NCBI RefSeq assembly: GCF_001482195.1 | Contig: NZ_KQ759763.1 | Span: 2,359,268 to 2,423,267 of the forward strand | Direction: 5' to 3' | DNA length: 64,000 nucleotides | Origin: Luteimonas abyssi | GTDB taxonomy: Bacteria; Pseudomonadota; Gammaproteobacteria; Xanthomonadales; Xanthomonadaceae | In this document: positions 47,611 to 56,553 of the stretch, piece by piece | How positions within the stretch are numbered: the stretch's first letter is position 1 | Layout: the number at the start of each line of letters is the position of its first letter | Notes under the pieces: model-generated | Seen by the model: the letters and a program-made list of their open reading frames with translations, nothing else | What the model was told of the DNA's origin: nothing | The model's database searches: none | Position numbers and translations under genes: made by a program

Positions 47611-48849
47611 TCAGACCTTCGCGAACACCAGGGTGCCGTTGGTCCCGCCGAAGCCGAACGAGTTCGACAGCGCCACGTCCACCTGCACCTCGCGCGCGGT
47701 GTGCGGCACGTAATCCAGATCGCAACCCTCGGACGGATTGTCGAGGTTGATCGTCGGCGGCAGCACGCCGGTGTGCACGGCCATCGCCGAGTACACCGCC
47801 TCGATGCCGCCGGCCGCGCCCAGCAGATGCCCGGTCATCGACTTGGTCGAACTCACCGCGATCTCCGCCGCACGCGCGCCCAGCACGCTCTTGACCGCCA
47901 TCGTCTCGGCCAGGTCGCCGGCCGGGGTCGAGGTACCGTGCGCGTTGATGTAGCCGATCCGCGCCAGGTCGATGCCCGCGTCCGCGATGGCGGCCCGCAT
48001 GCAGCGCGCCGCACCCTCGCCGCTCTCGCTCGGCGCGGTCATGTGGAACGCGTCGCCGCTCATGCCGAAGCCGACCACCTCGGCGTAGATCCGCGCACCA
48101 CGCGCCTTCGCGCGCTCGTATTCCTCCAGCACCAGGATGCCGGCGCCGTCGCCCATGACGAAGCCGTCGCGGCCGGCGTCCCACGGACGCGAGGCCTGCT
48201 CGGGCGCGTCGTTGCGGGTCGACAGCGCCTTCATCGCCGAGAACCCGCCGAGCGAGGTCGGCGTGGTCGCGTACTCGGCGCCACCGGCGATCATCGCGTC
48301 GGCATCGCCGTACTGGATCATCCGCATCGCCAGGCCGATGTTGTGGGTGGCCGTGGTGCACGCGGTGACCGCGGCGATGTTCGGCCCCTTGGCGCCGGTC
48401 ATGATCGAGACCTGGCCGGCGATCATGTTGATGATCGTGCTGGGCACATAGAACGGCGACACCTTGCGCGGGCCGCCCTCGTGATACTTGATCGTGGTGT
48501 CCTCGATGCCCTTCAGGCCACCGATGCCGGCGCCGATGGCCACACCGATGCGCTCGGGATCGGATCCGGCCACGTCCAGGCCGGCATCCTCGATCGCCAT
48601 CATCGACGCGGCGACCCCGTAGTGGACGAAGGTGTCCATCTTCTTGATGTCCTTCGGCGCGATCCAGCGGCTGGCGTCGAAGTCCTTCACCTCGCCGGCG
48701 ATCCGGGTCGGAAAGGCGGAGACGTCGAAGTGGGTGATCGGCCCGATGCCCGAACGGCCGGCGGTGATCGCCTCCCAGTTCGAGGCGAGATCGTTGCCGA
48801 CCGGGGACAGGATGCCCATCCCGGTGATGACCACGCGTCGCTTGGACAT
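47611..48849 (-). CDS. fabF: 3-oxoacyl-ACP synthase II FabF
   Basis: The 412-residue condensing enzyme elongates acyl-ACP with malonyl-ACP. The catalytic cysteine is Cys164 in [10 protein letters not shown], with histidines in INAHGTSTP and [11 protein letters not shown]. The gene follows acpP by 130 bases, a gap with a short GGCCGC-ATCA-GCGGCC hairpin (48912-48927) but no T-run. Confidence 0.96.
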   Translation of the reverse strand: MSKRRVVITGMGILSPVGNDLASNWEAITAGRSGIGPITHFDVSAFPTRIAGEVKDFDASRWIAPKDIKKMDTFVHYGVAASMMAIEDAGLDVAGSDPERIGVAIGAGIGGLKGIEDTTIKYHEGGPRKVSPFYVPSTIINMIAGQVSIMTGAKGPNIAAVTACTTATHNIGLAMRMIQYGDADAMIAGGAEYATTPTSLGGFSAMKALSTRNDAPEQASRPWDAGRDGFVMGDGAGILVLEEYERAKARGARIYAEVVGFGMSGDAFHMTAPSESGEGAARCMRAAIADAGIDLARIGYINAHGTSTPAGDLAETMAVKSVLGARAAEIAVSSTKSMTGHLLGAAGGIEAVYSAMAVHTGVLPPTINLDNPSEGCDLDYVPHTAREVQVDVALSNSFGFGGTNGTLVFAKV

Positions 48850-48979
48850 GAAGTACTCCTCAATCGTCTGTCATGGGCGTACGGCAGCGTACGCACGCCT
48901 GAAACGCACGAGGCCGCATCAGCGGCCCCGGGCATCGTCACGGTTCCGGCCGGGCACTCACGGCCCCGGCCGCGGCAGG

Positions 48980-49219
48980 TCAGCTCTTGACGTGCGCCTT
49001 GACGTAGTCGATCGCCTGCTGGACCGAGGTGATCTTCTCCGCCTCTTCGTCCGGGATCTCGCACTCGAACTCTTCTTCCAGCGCCATCACCAGCTCGACG
49101 GTGTCGAGCGAGTCCGCGCCCAGGTCGTCGACGAACGACGCACTCGGATTGACTTCCTCTTCCTTCACGCCGAGTTGCTCGACGACGATCTTCTTGACGC
49201 GCTCTTCGATGGTGCTCAT
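48980..49219 (-). CDS. acpP: Acyl carrier protein
   Basis: The 79-residue protein carries the growing acyl chain on phosphopantetheine attached to Ser37 in GADSLDTVE. The rest is the usual acidic helix bundle ([18 protein letters not shown]). It lies between fabG and fabF as in E. coli. It is likely to have its own promoter in the 131 bases before it, as acpP is made in excess. Confidence 0.97.
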   Translation of the reverse strand: MSTIEERVKKIVVEQLGVKEEEVNPSASFVDDLGADSLDTVELVMALEEEFECEIPDEEAEKITSVQQAIDYVKAHVKS

Positions 49220-49350
49220 AGGGGTGTGCTCCGCTGGGGGCCTCTGATCGGCCGATAGTGTAAGGGAAAGGCTGCCGGGCGGCGACGCGCGCCGGCAACC
49301 GTTCGGGTCGGGGGCTCACGCCCCCCGATTCTGGCGACGGCGCGCCCGGG

Positions 49351-50094
49351 TCACGGCATGTACATGCCGCCGTTGACGTGCAGGGTCTCGCCGGTGATGT
49401 AGGCCGCGTGCGGGCCGGCCAGGAATGCCACCGCATTGGCGATGTCGGCCGGCTCGCCGAGGCGGCCCAGTGCGATCTGGCCGATCAGCCCGGTCTTGGC
49501 CTCCTCGGGGAGGGCCCGGGTCATGTCGGTGTCGATGAAGCCGGGCGCCACGACGTTCACCGTGATCCCCCGCGAACCGATCTCCTTGGCCAGCGACTTG
49601 CTGAAACCGATGATGCCCGCCTTGGCCGCGGCGTAGTTGGCCTGGCCGGCATTGCCGGTCACGCCGATCACCGAGGCGATGTTGACGATGCGGCCCTTGC
49701 GCGCCTTCATCATCCCGCGCATCACCGCCTTGGACATCCGGTAGACGCTGGAGAGATTGGTATCGAGGATGGCCTGCCAGTCCTCGTCCTTCATCCGCAT
49801 CAGCAGATTGTCCCGGGTGATGCCGGCGTTGTTGACCAGGATCGACGGCGTGCCGAACGCCTTCGCGACCTCATCGACCAGCGCCTCGACCGAAGCCGGA
49901 TCGCTCACGTCGAGCACGCGACCGTGACCGCCGGCCGCCTCGAGACGGGCGCCGATGGCCTGCGCGCCCGCTTCACTGGTGGCGGTGCCGATCACGGTCG
50001 CGCCCTGCGCGGCCAGCGTGTCGGCGATGGCCGCGCCGATACCGCGGCTGGCGCCGGTGACGAGTGCGATCTCGCCGGAAAGGGGTTGGGTCAT
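49351..50094 (-). CDS. fabG: 3-oxoacyl-ACP reductase FabG
   Basis: The 247-residue short-chain dehydrogenase reduces 3-oxoacyl-ACP with NADPH. Motifs: T-G-A-S-R-G-I-G near residue 13, N-N-A-G at about 86, the catalytic serine/tyrosine/lysine set with Y-A-A-A-K-A-G near 151, and PGFIDTDMT. It follows fabD by 134 bases. Confidence 0.95.
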   Translation of the reverse strand: MTQPLSGEIALVTGASRGIGAAIADTLAAQGATVIGTATSEAGAQAIGARLEAAGGHGRVLDVSDPASVEALVDEVAKAFGTPSILVNNAGITRDNLLMRMKDEDWQAILDTNLSSVYRMSKAVMRGMMKARKGRIVNIASVIGVTGNAGQANYAAAKAGIIGFSKSLAKEIGSRGITVNVVAPGFIDTDMTRALPEEAKTGLIGQIALGRLGEPADIANAVAFLAGPHAAYITGETLHVNGGMYMP

Positions 50095-50228
50095 GGTCTG
50101 CTCCAGACGGGGTTGGTGCCTGCCGCGGATGTTCGCGGACGGACACGGAGGGGGCCCACGCGGGCCGGCGACGACGCCGTCTTATCCCTGCGGTGTCGCG
50201 CCCGGGGGCCGTTTCAGAACCGGGCCCG

Positions 50229-51185
50229 TCATCGGGCGCGCCATTCGGCCAGGGCTGCGTCGAAGTCGTCGGGCGTGCCCAGCGCGCGGGCCTCGAAGCC
50301 TTTGTCGATCCGTTTCGCCAGACCGGCCAGGACCTTGCCCGGTCCGCATTCGGCGAAACGGACCGCGCCGCGCGCGCCCAGCGCGCGCATGCAATCGGTC
50401 CAGCGCACGGGCTGGTAAAGCTGCTTCACCAGCGCATCCCGGATCGCCTCGACGCCGTCATGGACGGCACCGTCGACGTTCTGTACCACCGGCAGCGACG
50501 GCGTGCGCCAGTCGAGATCGGCCATCGCCTCGCCGAGCCGACCGGCCGCATCGCGCATCAGCGGCGTGTGCGACGGCACGCTGACAGCCAGCTTGACCGC
50601 CTTGCGCACCCCCTGCTCGGACAGCGCGCCGAGCGCACGATCGACCGCTTCGGCATGCCCGCCGATCACGATCTGGCCGGGCGAGTTGTAGTTCGCGGGC
50701 ACCACGACCAGACCATCGGACACGTCCGTGCAGACCTGCTCGACCAGCGCGTCCTCGGCACCGAGCACCGCCGCCATCGCGCCGGTCCCGGCCGGCACCG
50801 CGGCCTGCATCAACTGGCCGCGCAAGCGCACCAGCCGTGCGGCATCGGCCAGAGACAATGCATCGGCAGCCACCAGGGCGCTGTACTCGCCCAGGCTGTG
50901 CCCGGCCAGGGACGCCGGCTGTGCGCCACCTTCGGCACGCCAGAGACGCCACAGCGCCACACTGGCGGCCAGCAACGCGGGCTGGGTGAATTCGGTGGTG
51001 TTGAGACGCGCTTCCGGACCCGACTGGGCCAGCGACCAGAGGTCCACATCGGCACCCTCGGACGCTTCCGCGAAATCGTTGCGGATCGACGGATGACGCT
51101 CGGCGAGCGCACCGAGCATGCCCAGCGACTGCGAGCCCTGGCCAGGGAAAACGAAAGCGAGCTGGGGGTCGGTCACGCAGGACAT
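50229..51185 (-). CDS. fabD: Malonyl-CoA:ACP transacylase FabD
   Basis: The 318-residue enzyme loads malonate onto ACP. It has the FPGQGSQ start, the nucleophile Ser97 in AGHSLGEYSAL and the VPSHTPLM histidine segment near residue 205. It heads the fabD-fabG-acpP-fabF run and begins 200 bases after the kinase-like gene. Confidence 0.95.
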   Translation of the reverse strand: MSCVTDPQLAFVFPGQGSQSLGMLGALAERHPSIRNDFAEASEGADVDLWSLAQSGPEARLNTTEFTQPALLAASVALWRLWRAEGGAQPASLAGHSLGEYSALVAADALSLADAARLVRLRGQLMQAAVPAGTGAMAAVLGAEDALVEQVCTDVSDGLVVVPANYNSPGQIVIGGHAEAVDRALGALSEQGVRKAVKLAVSVPSHTPLMRDAAGRLGEAMADLDWRTPSLPVVQNVDGAVHDGVEAIRDALVKQLYQPVRWTDCMRALGARGAVRFAECGPGKVLAGLAKRIDKGFEARALGTPDDFDAALAEWRAR

Positions 51186-51385
51186 CCGGCTTCAGAAAGC
51201 GAAGCGCGAAATGATACGGGCATGGACGCCACCCTGTCTGTACGAGGGCGTATGTCTACCTGTTCGCCGATGTTGGCGCCCATCACGCGTTGTCGCCGAT
51301 CCAGCGCCCGTTTCCGGCCGGCCGCCGCCGCTCGAACCCGGAGCCGGCTGCGTCTCGAGCCATTCCGGCCCGCCCGACCGCCTGC

Positions 51386-52183
51386 TCAGAACAACAGGTC
51401 GGCGAAGAAATCGATCTCGCCATCGTGGATCAGATCGATCCCCAGCAACACGGCGATCGCCAGCAGCAGCGGCGCAGCCGCACGCAGCACCGAAATCGCA
51501 CGTGCCACGGTCCGCGTATCGCGATGCCGCAGTTGCCGCGCGAAACGGCCCAGCGGCGCCAGCCTGGCGCCGACGCGACCGGCGGCTTCCGCCACTTCGG
51601 TAGGCGCCTGGGCCAGCGCATCGCCGATCATGCCCGACAGCACGTCCTGACGGCCGCCGTAATACCGCGCGGTGCCGTAGGCGAACAGCACCCAGTCGCG
51701 GGCCTGGGCGTCGTCGAGCGGCATCACCTCGAGCGGATCTTCCTCGAAGTCGATGAAACCGACGCCCCGCTCGTCGACGGTGAGGTTGCGCGGCCAGGGC
51801 TGACCGAAATGGGCGCCGCGCGCATGACCGTCGCCGATCGCCGCGATCGCCTCTTCGGTGAGCGCATCGAGACGCGCCGGCTCGCCAGCGACCTCGCGCA
51901 TGCGTGACGCCAGGGTCGGGCCGATGTCGCTGAGCACCAGCGCCCCGTCGCCGACCCCGAGAATCTGCGGCACCCGGACCCCGGCATCCTGCAGTTCCAG
52001 AATCCGCCGTTGTTCGACATCGCGCGCATCCCGACCGGCATGATGCGGCGGCGGGCGCAATGGCCCCAGACCGAGTTTGCGGGCGAGCAGGTCCAGCGCG
52101 GCGAGGCGATAACGCCGTCCGCTGCCGTTGTCGTAATGCTTGAGCCAGGCGGCCTCGCCTGCAATCTGGATCGGCTCGATCAT
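51386..52183 (-). CDS. Kinase-like protein with C-terminal membrane helix
   Basis: The 265-residue protein has a kinase-like plan: a possible lysine in AAWLKHY (Lys15), a helix R-I-L-E-L-Q-D-A-G-V, a hinge ALVLSDIGP (81-89), then AHFGQPWPRNLTV (124-136) where the catalytic loop should be, and FIDFEED (143-149) where the metal-binding DFG should be. The catalytic aspartate of the HxD motif is not visible (Gly127/Gln128 instead), though Asn133 and Asp145 are kept. The C-terminus (about 236-252) is a membrane helix. It may be a pseudokinase or a divergent lipopolysaccharide-kinase-type enzyme. It lies between fabH and fabD. Confidence 0.55.
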   Translation of the reverse strand: MIEPIQIAGEAAWLKHYDNGSGRRYRLAALDLLARKLGLGPLRPPPHHAGRDARDVEQRRILELQDAGVRVPQILGVGDGALVLSDIGPTLASRMREVAGEPARLDALTEEAIAAIGDGHARGAHFGQPWPRNLTVDERGVGFIDFEEDPLEVMPLDDAQARDWVLFAYGTARYYGGRQDVLSGMIGDALAQAPTEVAEAAGRVGARLAPLGRFARQLRHRDTRTVARAISVLRAAAPLLLAIAVLLGIDLIHDGEIDFFADLLF

Positions 52184-52228
52184 GCCGGACGCCTCTGCCC
52201 GGTCGACAGGACCGGCCTTAACCGGTCT

Positions 52229-53227
52229 TTAATAACGCAGCAGGGCCGAACCCCAGGTGAAGCCGCCCCCGAAGGCCTCCAGAAGCAGCAACTGGCCCCG
52301 CTGCACCCGTCCCGACCGGACCGCAGCATCCAGCGCCAACGGGACCGAGCCCGAGGACGTGTTGCCGTGCTGGTCGACGGTCACCACCACCCGCTCCATC
52401 GGCATCTCCAACCGCTTCGCGGTGGCCTCGATGATGCGCAGGTTGGCCTGATGCGGAATCAGCCAGTCGATGTCGTGACGATCCAGGCCGTTCGCCGCCA
52501 ACGTTTCCTCGACCACGGAGTCGAGCGCCTTGACGGCGTGCTTGAAGACTTCGTTGCCGGTCATGTTGATACGCACACCGGCGTTGGGCTCGTCGTCCTT
52601 GAAACCCACCGACACCCCGACCGGGTTCCACAGCAGCTCCTTCTTGCCGCCATCGGCGTGCAGGTGGGTACTGAGGATGCCGGTCTCGCTGTCGGCCTTG
52701 AGCACCACCGCGCCGGCACCGTCGCCGAACAGCACGCAGGTGGCGCGGTCGTTCCAGTCGATCATGCGGGTGAGGGTCTCGGCACCGACCACGAGCACCG
52801 TGCGCGCCGCACCCGCGCGGATGAACTTCTCGGCCACAGACAGCGCGTACACGAAGCCCGAGCAGGCGGCGTTGACGTCGAACGCACCGCAGCCGGCCAC
52901 ACCCAGACGATGCTGGAGCAGACAGGCGGTGGAGGGGAAGATCAGATCGGGCGTCGTGGTCCCGAGCACGATCAGGTCGAGCTCGGACGCCTCGACACCG
53001 GCCGCCTCGAGCGCTCGGACCGAGGCGTGATACGCCAGGTCGCACGTGGTCTCGCCTTCGGCGGCCATGTGACGCTGGCGGATGCCCGTACGCGAGGCGA
53101 TCCATTCGTCACTGGTATCGACGCGCTTGGCGAGCTCGTCGTTGCTGACCACATTGGCCGGCAGATAGCTGCCGGTCCCGGCAATCCGCGCATACACGCG
53201 GGGAATCGTCTGACCCGTTTCGCTCAT
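52229..53227 (-). CDS. fabH: 3-oxoacyl-ACP synthase III FabH
   Basis: The 332-residue enzyme starts fatty-acid synthesis from acetyl-CoA and malonyl-ACP. The triad is Cys122 in [11 protein letters not shown], His in [11 protein letters not shown] and Asn in [12 protein letters not shown] at 53227 ([17 protein letters not shown]) was chosen; the frame is open 114 codons upstream, but there it is a shadow. It lies 131 bases after rpmF, with no plsX between. Confidence 0.95.
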   Translation of the reverse strand: MSETGQTIPRVYARIAGTGSYLPANVVSNDELAKRVDTSDEWIASRTGIRQRHMAAEGETTCDLAYHASVRALEAAGVEASELDLIVLGTTTPDLIFPSTACLLQHRLGVAGCGAFDVNAACSGFVYALSVAEKFIRAGAARTVLVVGAETLTRMIDWNDRATCVLFGDGAGAVVLKADSETGILSTHLHADGGKKELLWNPVGVSVGFKDDEPNAGVRINMTGNEVFKHAVKALDSVVEETLAANGLDRHDIDWLIPHQANLRIIEATAKRLEMPMERVVVTVDQHGNTSSGSVPLALDAAVRSGRVQRGQLLLLEAFGGGFTWGSALLRY

Positions 53228-53358
53228 CGTTGACCGCTGTCCTTCCGCTGCCGGGGGGCAGCTGCCAGAGGCGCGACGCGACGTGCGGAACCTGGCGGGA
53301 CCCGACTGCGGTCGCGGAGCGCCGGAAGCCGCCGTCGCTGCGACGGCGGCGGGTGGGA

Positions 53359-53553
53359 TCAGTCTTCGTCGACGATCCGGACCTTCGGCTGGATCACCTG
53401 CTTGCCGCGGTAGTAACCGTCGGCGGTGATGTGATGACGCACATGCGTCTCGCCGGTGGTCGGATCGGTGGACAACTGCTTGGCCTGCAGCTTGTCGTGC
53501 GCGCGGCGCATGCCACGGCGGGAGGGGGTGACGCGGGATTTCTGCACAGCCAT
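53359..53553 (-). CDS. rpmF: 50S ribosomal protein L32
   Basis: The 64-residue protein has the family start [19 protein letters not shown] and the late segment [14 protein letters not shown]. The four zinc cysteines of some L32 proteins are absent, so this is the zinc-free form. It follows the DUF177 gene by 66 bases. Confidence 0.96.
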   Translation of the reverse strand: MAVQKSRVTPSRRGMRRAHDKLQAKQLSTDPTTGETHVRHHITADGYYRGKQVIQPKVRIVDED

Positions 53554-53619
53554 GGGATTGCTCCAGCAATGGATCTTGAACGGATCTGGTTTTTCAGGAA
53601 CGAGGCGCCCGGAGGCCCC

Positions 53620-54129
53620 TCAGGGATTCTTCTTCAACGCTGCCAGCGCCGAGAACGGATTGGCTCGCGCCTCCTCGTCCGCCGCCACCGGCCAGTCGCG
53701 CTCGACGGCTTCCGACCCGGGCGCCGTCGGCACCAGCGGCACGGCGAGGAGAAGCTCGTCCTCGACCACGTCGGCCGGCCGCAGCATGCCGTCCTCCGCC
53801 AGCAACAACGCCTCGTACCCGGGTGGGAGCGCGGCTTCGTCGGCTTCGTCGCGGATCAGGCCGAAGCGCTGTTCCACCTGCACCGGCTGCACGAACGTCT
53901 GCAGGGTGCGCTGGCACTGCAGCGGCAGCCCGGCTTCGGCCCGGATCGCCACGAACGGCACCTGGAACGCGTCACGGCCGAACTCCATGGCGAAGACGGC
54001 GTCGCCGTCCACCGACTGCAGTGCTTCGCCCAGACGAGGCATCGCCGACAGCGGCAGGCGTCCTTCGAACACCCGCTGCGCGGCGATCATGCGCCAGGCA
54101 TCGACGACTTCGGGCAGATCGGTGGACAT
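53620..54129 (-). CDS. yceD: DUF177 (YceD) protein
   Basis: The 169-residue protein ends in a segment with C-Q-R-T-L and later G-Y-E-A-L-L-L-A-E-D-G, then D-E-L-L-L-A-V-P-L-V-P, typical of YceD/DUF177. The family is linked to 23S rRNA or ribosome assembly and is almost always upstream of rpmF, as here. No cofactor motif is seen. Confidence 0.9.
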   Translation of the reverse strand: MSTDLPEVVDAWRMIAAQRVFEGRLPLSAMPRLGEALQSVDGDAVFAMEFGRDAFQVPFVAIRAEAGLPLQCQRTLQTFVQPVQVEQRFGLIRDEADEAALPPGYEALLLAEDGMLRPADVVEDELLLAVPLVPTAPGSEAVERDWPVAADEEARANPFSALAALKKNP

Positions 54130-54274
54130 AAGAGGCGGAATGTTAGAGCCTGCCGAGCCAGCGTGTCAAATACGCACGCCGCCGGAACTGGGCTGCAACC
54201 CCTTGTCCCGTGGGGAGATTTGCCCGCACCCCGACACGGGGGCAGACTGCGCTTCGTATTTCCCGGGGGGCGGC

Positions 54275-54634
54275 GTGACCATCATCGCAAGTCTGATCGC
54301 CGTGGCTGCGTGCGTGACGGCCCTCGCCTGGGCCTTGCGCCGTGGCGGGCAGCGCAAGCAGCGCGCATTCACCGGGGTTCTCGATGCCGCCGACGCGTTC
54401 GAGGACCGGCTGCGCACCGCGCGCGCCGAACTCGAGGCGATCACCGGCAACGAAGACAATCCGGTCCGCGAGGCGATGCAGGAGATGCTGCGGCAGCGAC
54501 TGTGGCTGCAGCAACATGGCGCCACCGCCAGCGCCGCGCGCCTCGACGAGGTGCGCGCGGCCATCGACGAGGCCCGCGCGCGCATCGAGCAGCAACTCGA
54601 CCGGATCGAGCGCGCGCGCGCACACACGCCATGA
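54275..54634 (+). CDS. Small membrane-anchored coiled-coil protein
   Basis: The 119-residue product starts at GTG with a hydrophobic segment (IIASLIAVAACVTALAWAL), then a charged, helical, arginine/glutamate-rich region likely to form a coiled coil (R-L-R-T-A-R-A-E-L-E-A and R-L-D-E-V-R-A-A-I-D-E-A). I recognise no family. It overlaps maf by ATGA, so both are probably one unit. The ribosome site is a weak G-rich stretch. Confidence 0.6.
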   Translation: MTIIASLIAVAACVTALAWALRRGGQRKQRAFTGVLDAADAFEDRLRTARAELEAITGNEDNPVREAMQEMLRQRLWLQQHGATASAARLDEVRAAIDEARARIEQQLDRIERARAHTP

Positions 54635-55215
54635 CGACCTCTTTCCTGCTGGTACTCGCCTCCACGTCCGCCTACCGTCGCGAACTGCTCGAACGCCTCG
54701 GGCGGCCGTTCGAAACAGCGCGTCCGGATGTCGACGAAACGCCCCGACCGGGGGAAACGCCAGCCTCGCTCGCCGGGCGCCTGGCCCGCGCCAAGGCACG
54801 GGCGGTCTCGCTGCAGCGCCCAGACGCCTGGGTGATCGGCTCCGACCAGGTCGCCGACCTCGACGGTCAGCCACTGGGCAAACCGGGCACCCACGCAGCC
54901 ACCGTCGCCCAATTGCGCGCGATGGCGGGCCGCCAGGTCCATTTCCACACCGGCGTGGCGCTCGCGCACGCCGGCGACTGCCGGGCCGCCTCCCTCGATC
55001 TGACCCGCGTGCATTTCCGTCCGCTGTCCGATCAGGAGATCGCCCGCTACGTCGACGCGGAACGCCCCTACGATTGCGCAGGCGGATTCAAGAGCGAAGG
55101 CCTGGGCATCGCGCTGTTCGACGCCATCGACACCCGCGATCCCACCGCCCTGATCGGCCTGCCCCTCATCGCGACCGCGAAGCTGCTTCGCGAGGCGGGG
55201 CTCGCCCTGCCCTGA
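54631..55215 (+). CDS. Maf-family nucleotide pyrophosphatase
   Basis: The 194-residue enzyme has the Maf pattern: L-A-S-T-S-A-Y-R-R-E-L-L at residue 9, then D-V-D-E-T, VIGSDQVADLDG, and L-G-K-P. Such proteins hydrolyse non-canonical or methylated nucleotides. S-D-Q-V-A-D is typical of the YceF branch (m7GTP). The context of an upstream coiled-coil protein gives no further clue. Confidence 0.88.
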   Translation: MTTSFLLVLASTSAYRRELLERLGRPFETARPDVDETPRPGETPASLAGRLARAKARAVSLQRPDAWVIGSDQVADLDGQPLGKPGTHAATVAQLRAMAGRQVHFHTGVALAHAGDCRAASLDLTRVHFRPLSDQEIARYVDAERPYDCAGGFKSEGLGIALFDAIDTRDPTALIGLPLIATAKLLREAGLALP

Positions 55216-55227
55216 TCCACGCGCAGG

Positions 55228-56535
55228 TCAGAGCGTATCGAAGGGCGCGTAACGACGGGCATGCAGCGCTTCGAGCCGCCTCCTGGCATCGTCGCTGCGC
55301 TCGAAATAGATTTCGCGCAGCAAGGCATCGTCTACGTCCGGCCAGCTCGCCCGAATCGCATCGGATGTCCCGGTTGCCTTGACACCGACGACGTACGCCT
55401 TCTTCGCCAGGTGCATGCCATTGAGCGCACTCAATGCGAATACGAAGACCGCAGCCCGCTTGACCCATCTCGAATGCCGGAGCAAGCCATCGCGCCGGGC
55501 CGCCAGAAATATCAGGCCGAACCAACCCAGCCAGAACGTCGAGGAAAACGAGACGTAACGTGTCACGAACGCATGGTCGGCGCCGAAGGCACTGGCACGC
55601 CCTAGCGCGGTCAGGCCCGCCGCCCCCAGTGCGAACAGCATCCAACCGATCCAGAACCAGGCCTCTCGCTGCCCACGCATCCACCAGCCCAACCCGACAC
55701 CGTACGCAATGGCGGCGGCTGCGATCCATGGCGCCACACCGGTGGCATACCGTGCGACTCCGCCCCCAATGAAGTTCAAGACGTAGAGCACCGCCATCGT
55801 CGGATCCGGAATCCCCGTGCCTCCGCCACGCGATAACAGGTGAGCGACACCCGCAGCCGCGATGGTCCATGGAAGCAACAGCCACAGGAGGCGCCGAGAA
55901 GAGGGCTGGCGCAGCACGATCAGCGCGCAGGCCACGGGAAACAGAGCCAGCCCCGTACTGAAACTCACCGACGCCACGATGGCACACACCAGAGCCATGC
56001 CGTTCTGCCGAGGCCCCAGCGTCCCCCGGGTCAATGCGCGAAGACACAGCGCCGCAGAGGCGAGGCAGACGAAGACCGCGATCTGCCACCCCCACTGCAA
56101 GTTGGCCAGATGCCCCGGGTAGAGCGCCAGCAGGGCCAACGCATACCACTGCTTCGAGGCGCCCTCGCCCATGTCCTGCTGCGCCTGCTTCAGCACGACG
56201 AATGCGAACACGAGCAGGAATCCCCAACTGAGCAGGCAGTCCAGCCATGGGTCGCCCGAGGAGAGACTCGTCGTCAGGAGCAGTACCGCGTAGGCGGTGG
56301 CATGGAAATGACTGCCGTGATGGACTTCGAGCAGTTGGCCGAGGCGCAGGTCGCCCGCACGCCAAGCCTCATAAATAGGCACCAGATCGAGGTGGTCCCA
56401 TAGCATCATCGGCACTCGCCAGGCGAGGCCAATCCCGAGCAGGAGCACCGCGAGCGCAACGGGGGCCCGCCAGGGCGCGAGGCGGCTCAGGTCGCGCTGT
56501 CGGAGCCAGGTCGGAATCGGACGGGCGGCGCTCAT
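55228..56535 (-). CDS. Polytopic membrane protein of unknown function
   Basis: The 435-residue protein has about ten hydrophobic helices and a cytoplasmic or periplasmic C-terminal tail rich in charged residues (A-L-L-R-E-I-Y-F-E-R-S-D-D-A-R-R-R). Its early D-H-L-D-L-V-P-I-Y-E-A-W-R-A-G-D-L motif resembles the first loop of membrane glycosyltransferases (GT-C type), but I recognise no family. It follows the ArnT-like gene by 18 bases. G+C looks lower than in most neighbours (60-63 % in a few hand-counted lines). It may be a modifying enzyme or flippase partner. Confidence 0.65.
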   Translation of the reverse strand: MSAARPIPTWLRQRDLSRLAPWRAPVALAVLLLGIGLAWRVPMMLWDHLDLVPIYEAWRAGDLRLGQLLEVHHGSHFHATAYAVLLLTTSLSSGDPWLDCLLSWGFLLVFAFVVLKQAQQDMGEGASKQWYALALLALYPGHLANLQWGWQIAVFVCLASAALCLRALTRGTLGPRQNGMALVCAIVASVSFSTGLALFPVACALIVLRQPSSRRLLWLLLPWTIAAAGVAHLLSRGGGTGIPDPTMAVLYVLNFIGGGVARYATGVAPWIAAAAIAYGVGLGWWMRGQREAWFWIGWMLFALGAAGLTALGRASAFGADHAFVTRYVSFSSTFWLGWFGLIFLAARRDGLLRHSRWVKRAAVFVFALSALNGMHLAKKAYVVGVKATGTSDAIRASWPDVDDALLREIYFERSDDARRRLEALHARRYAPFDTL

Positions 56536-56553
56536 ACCCGCCGCCGTGACGCA

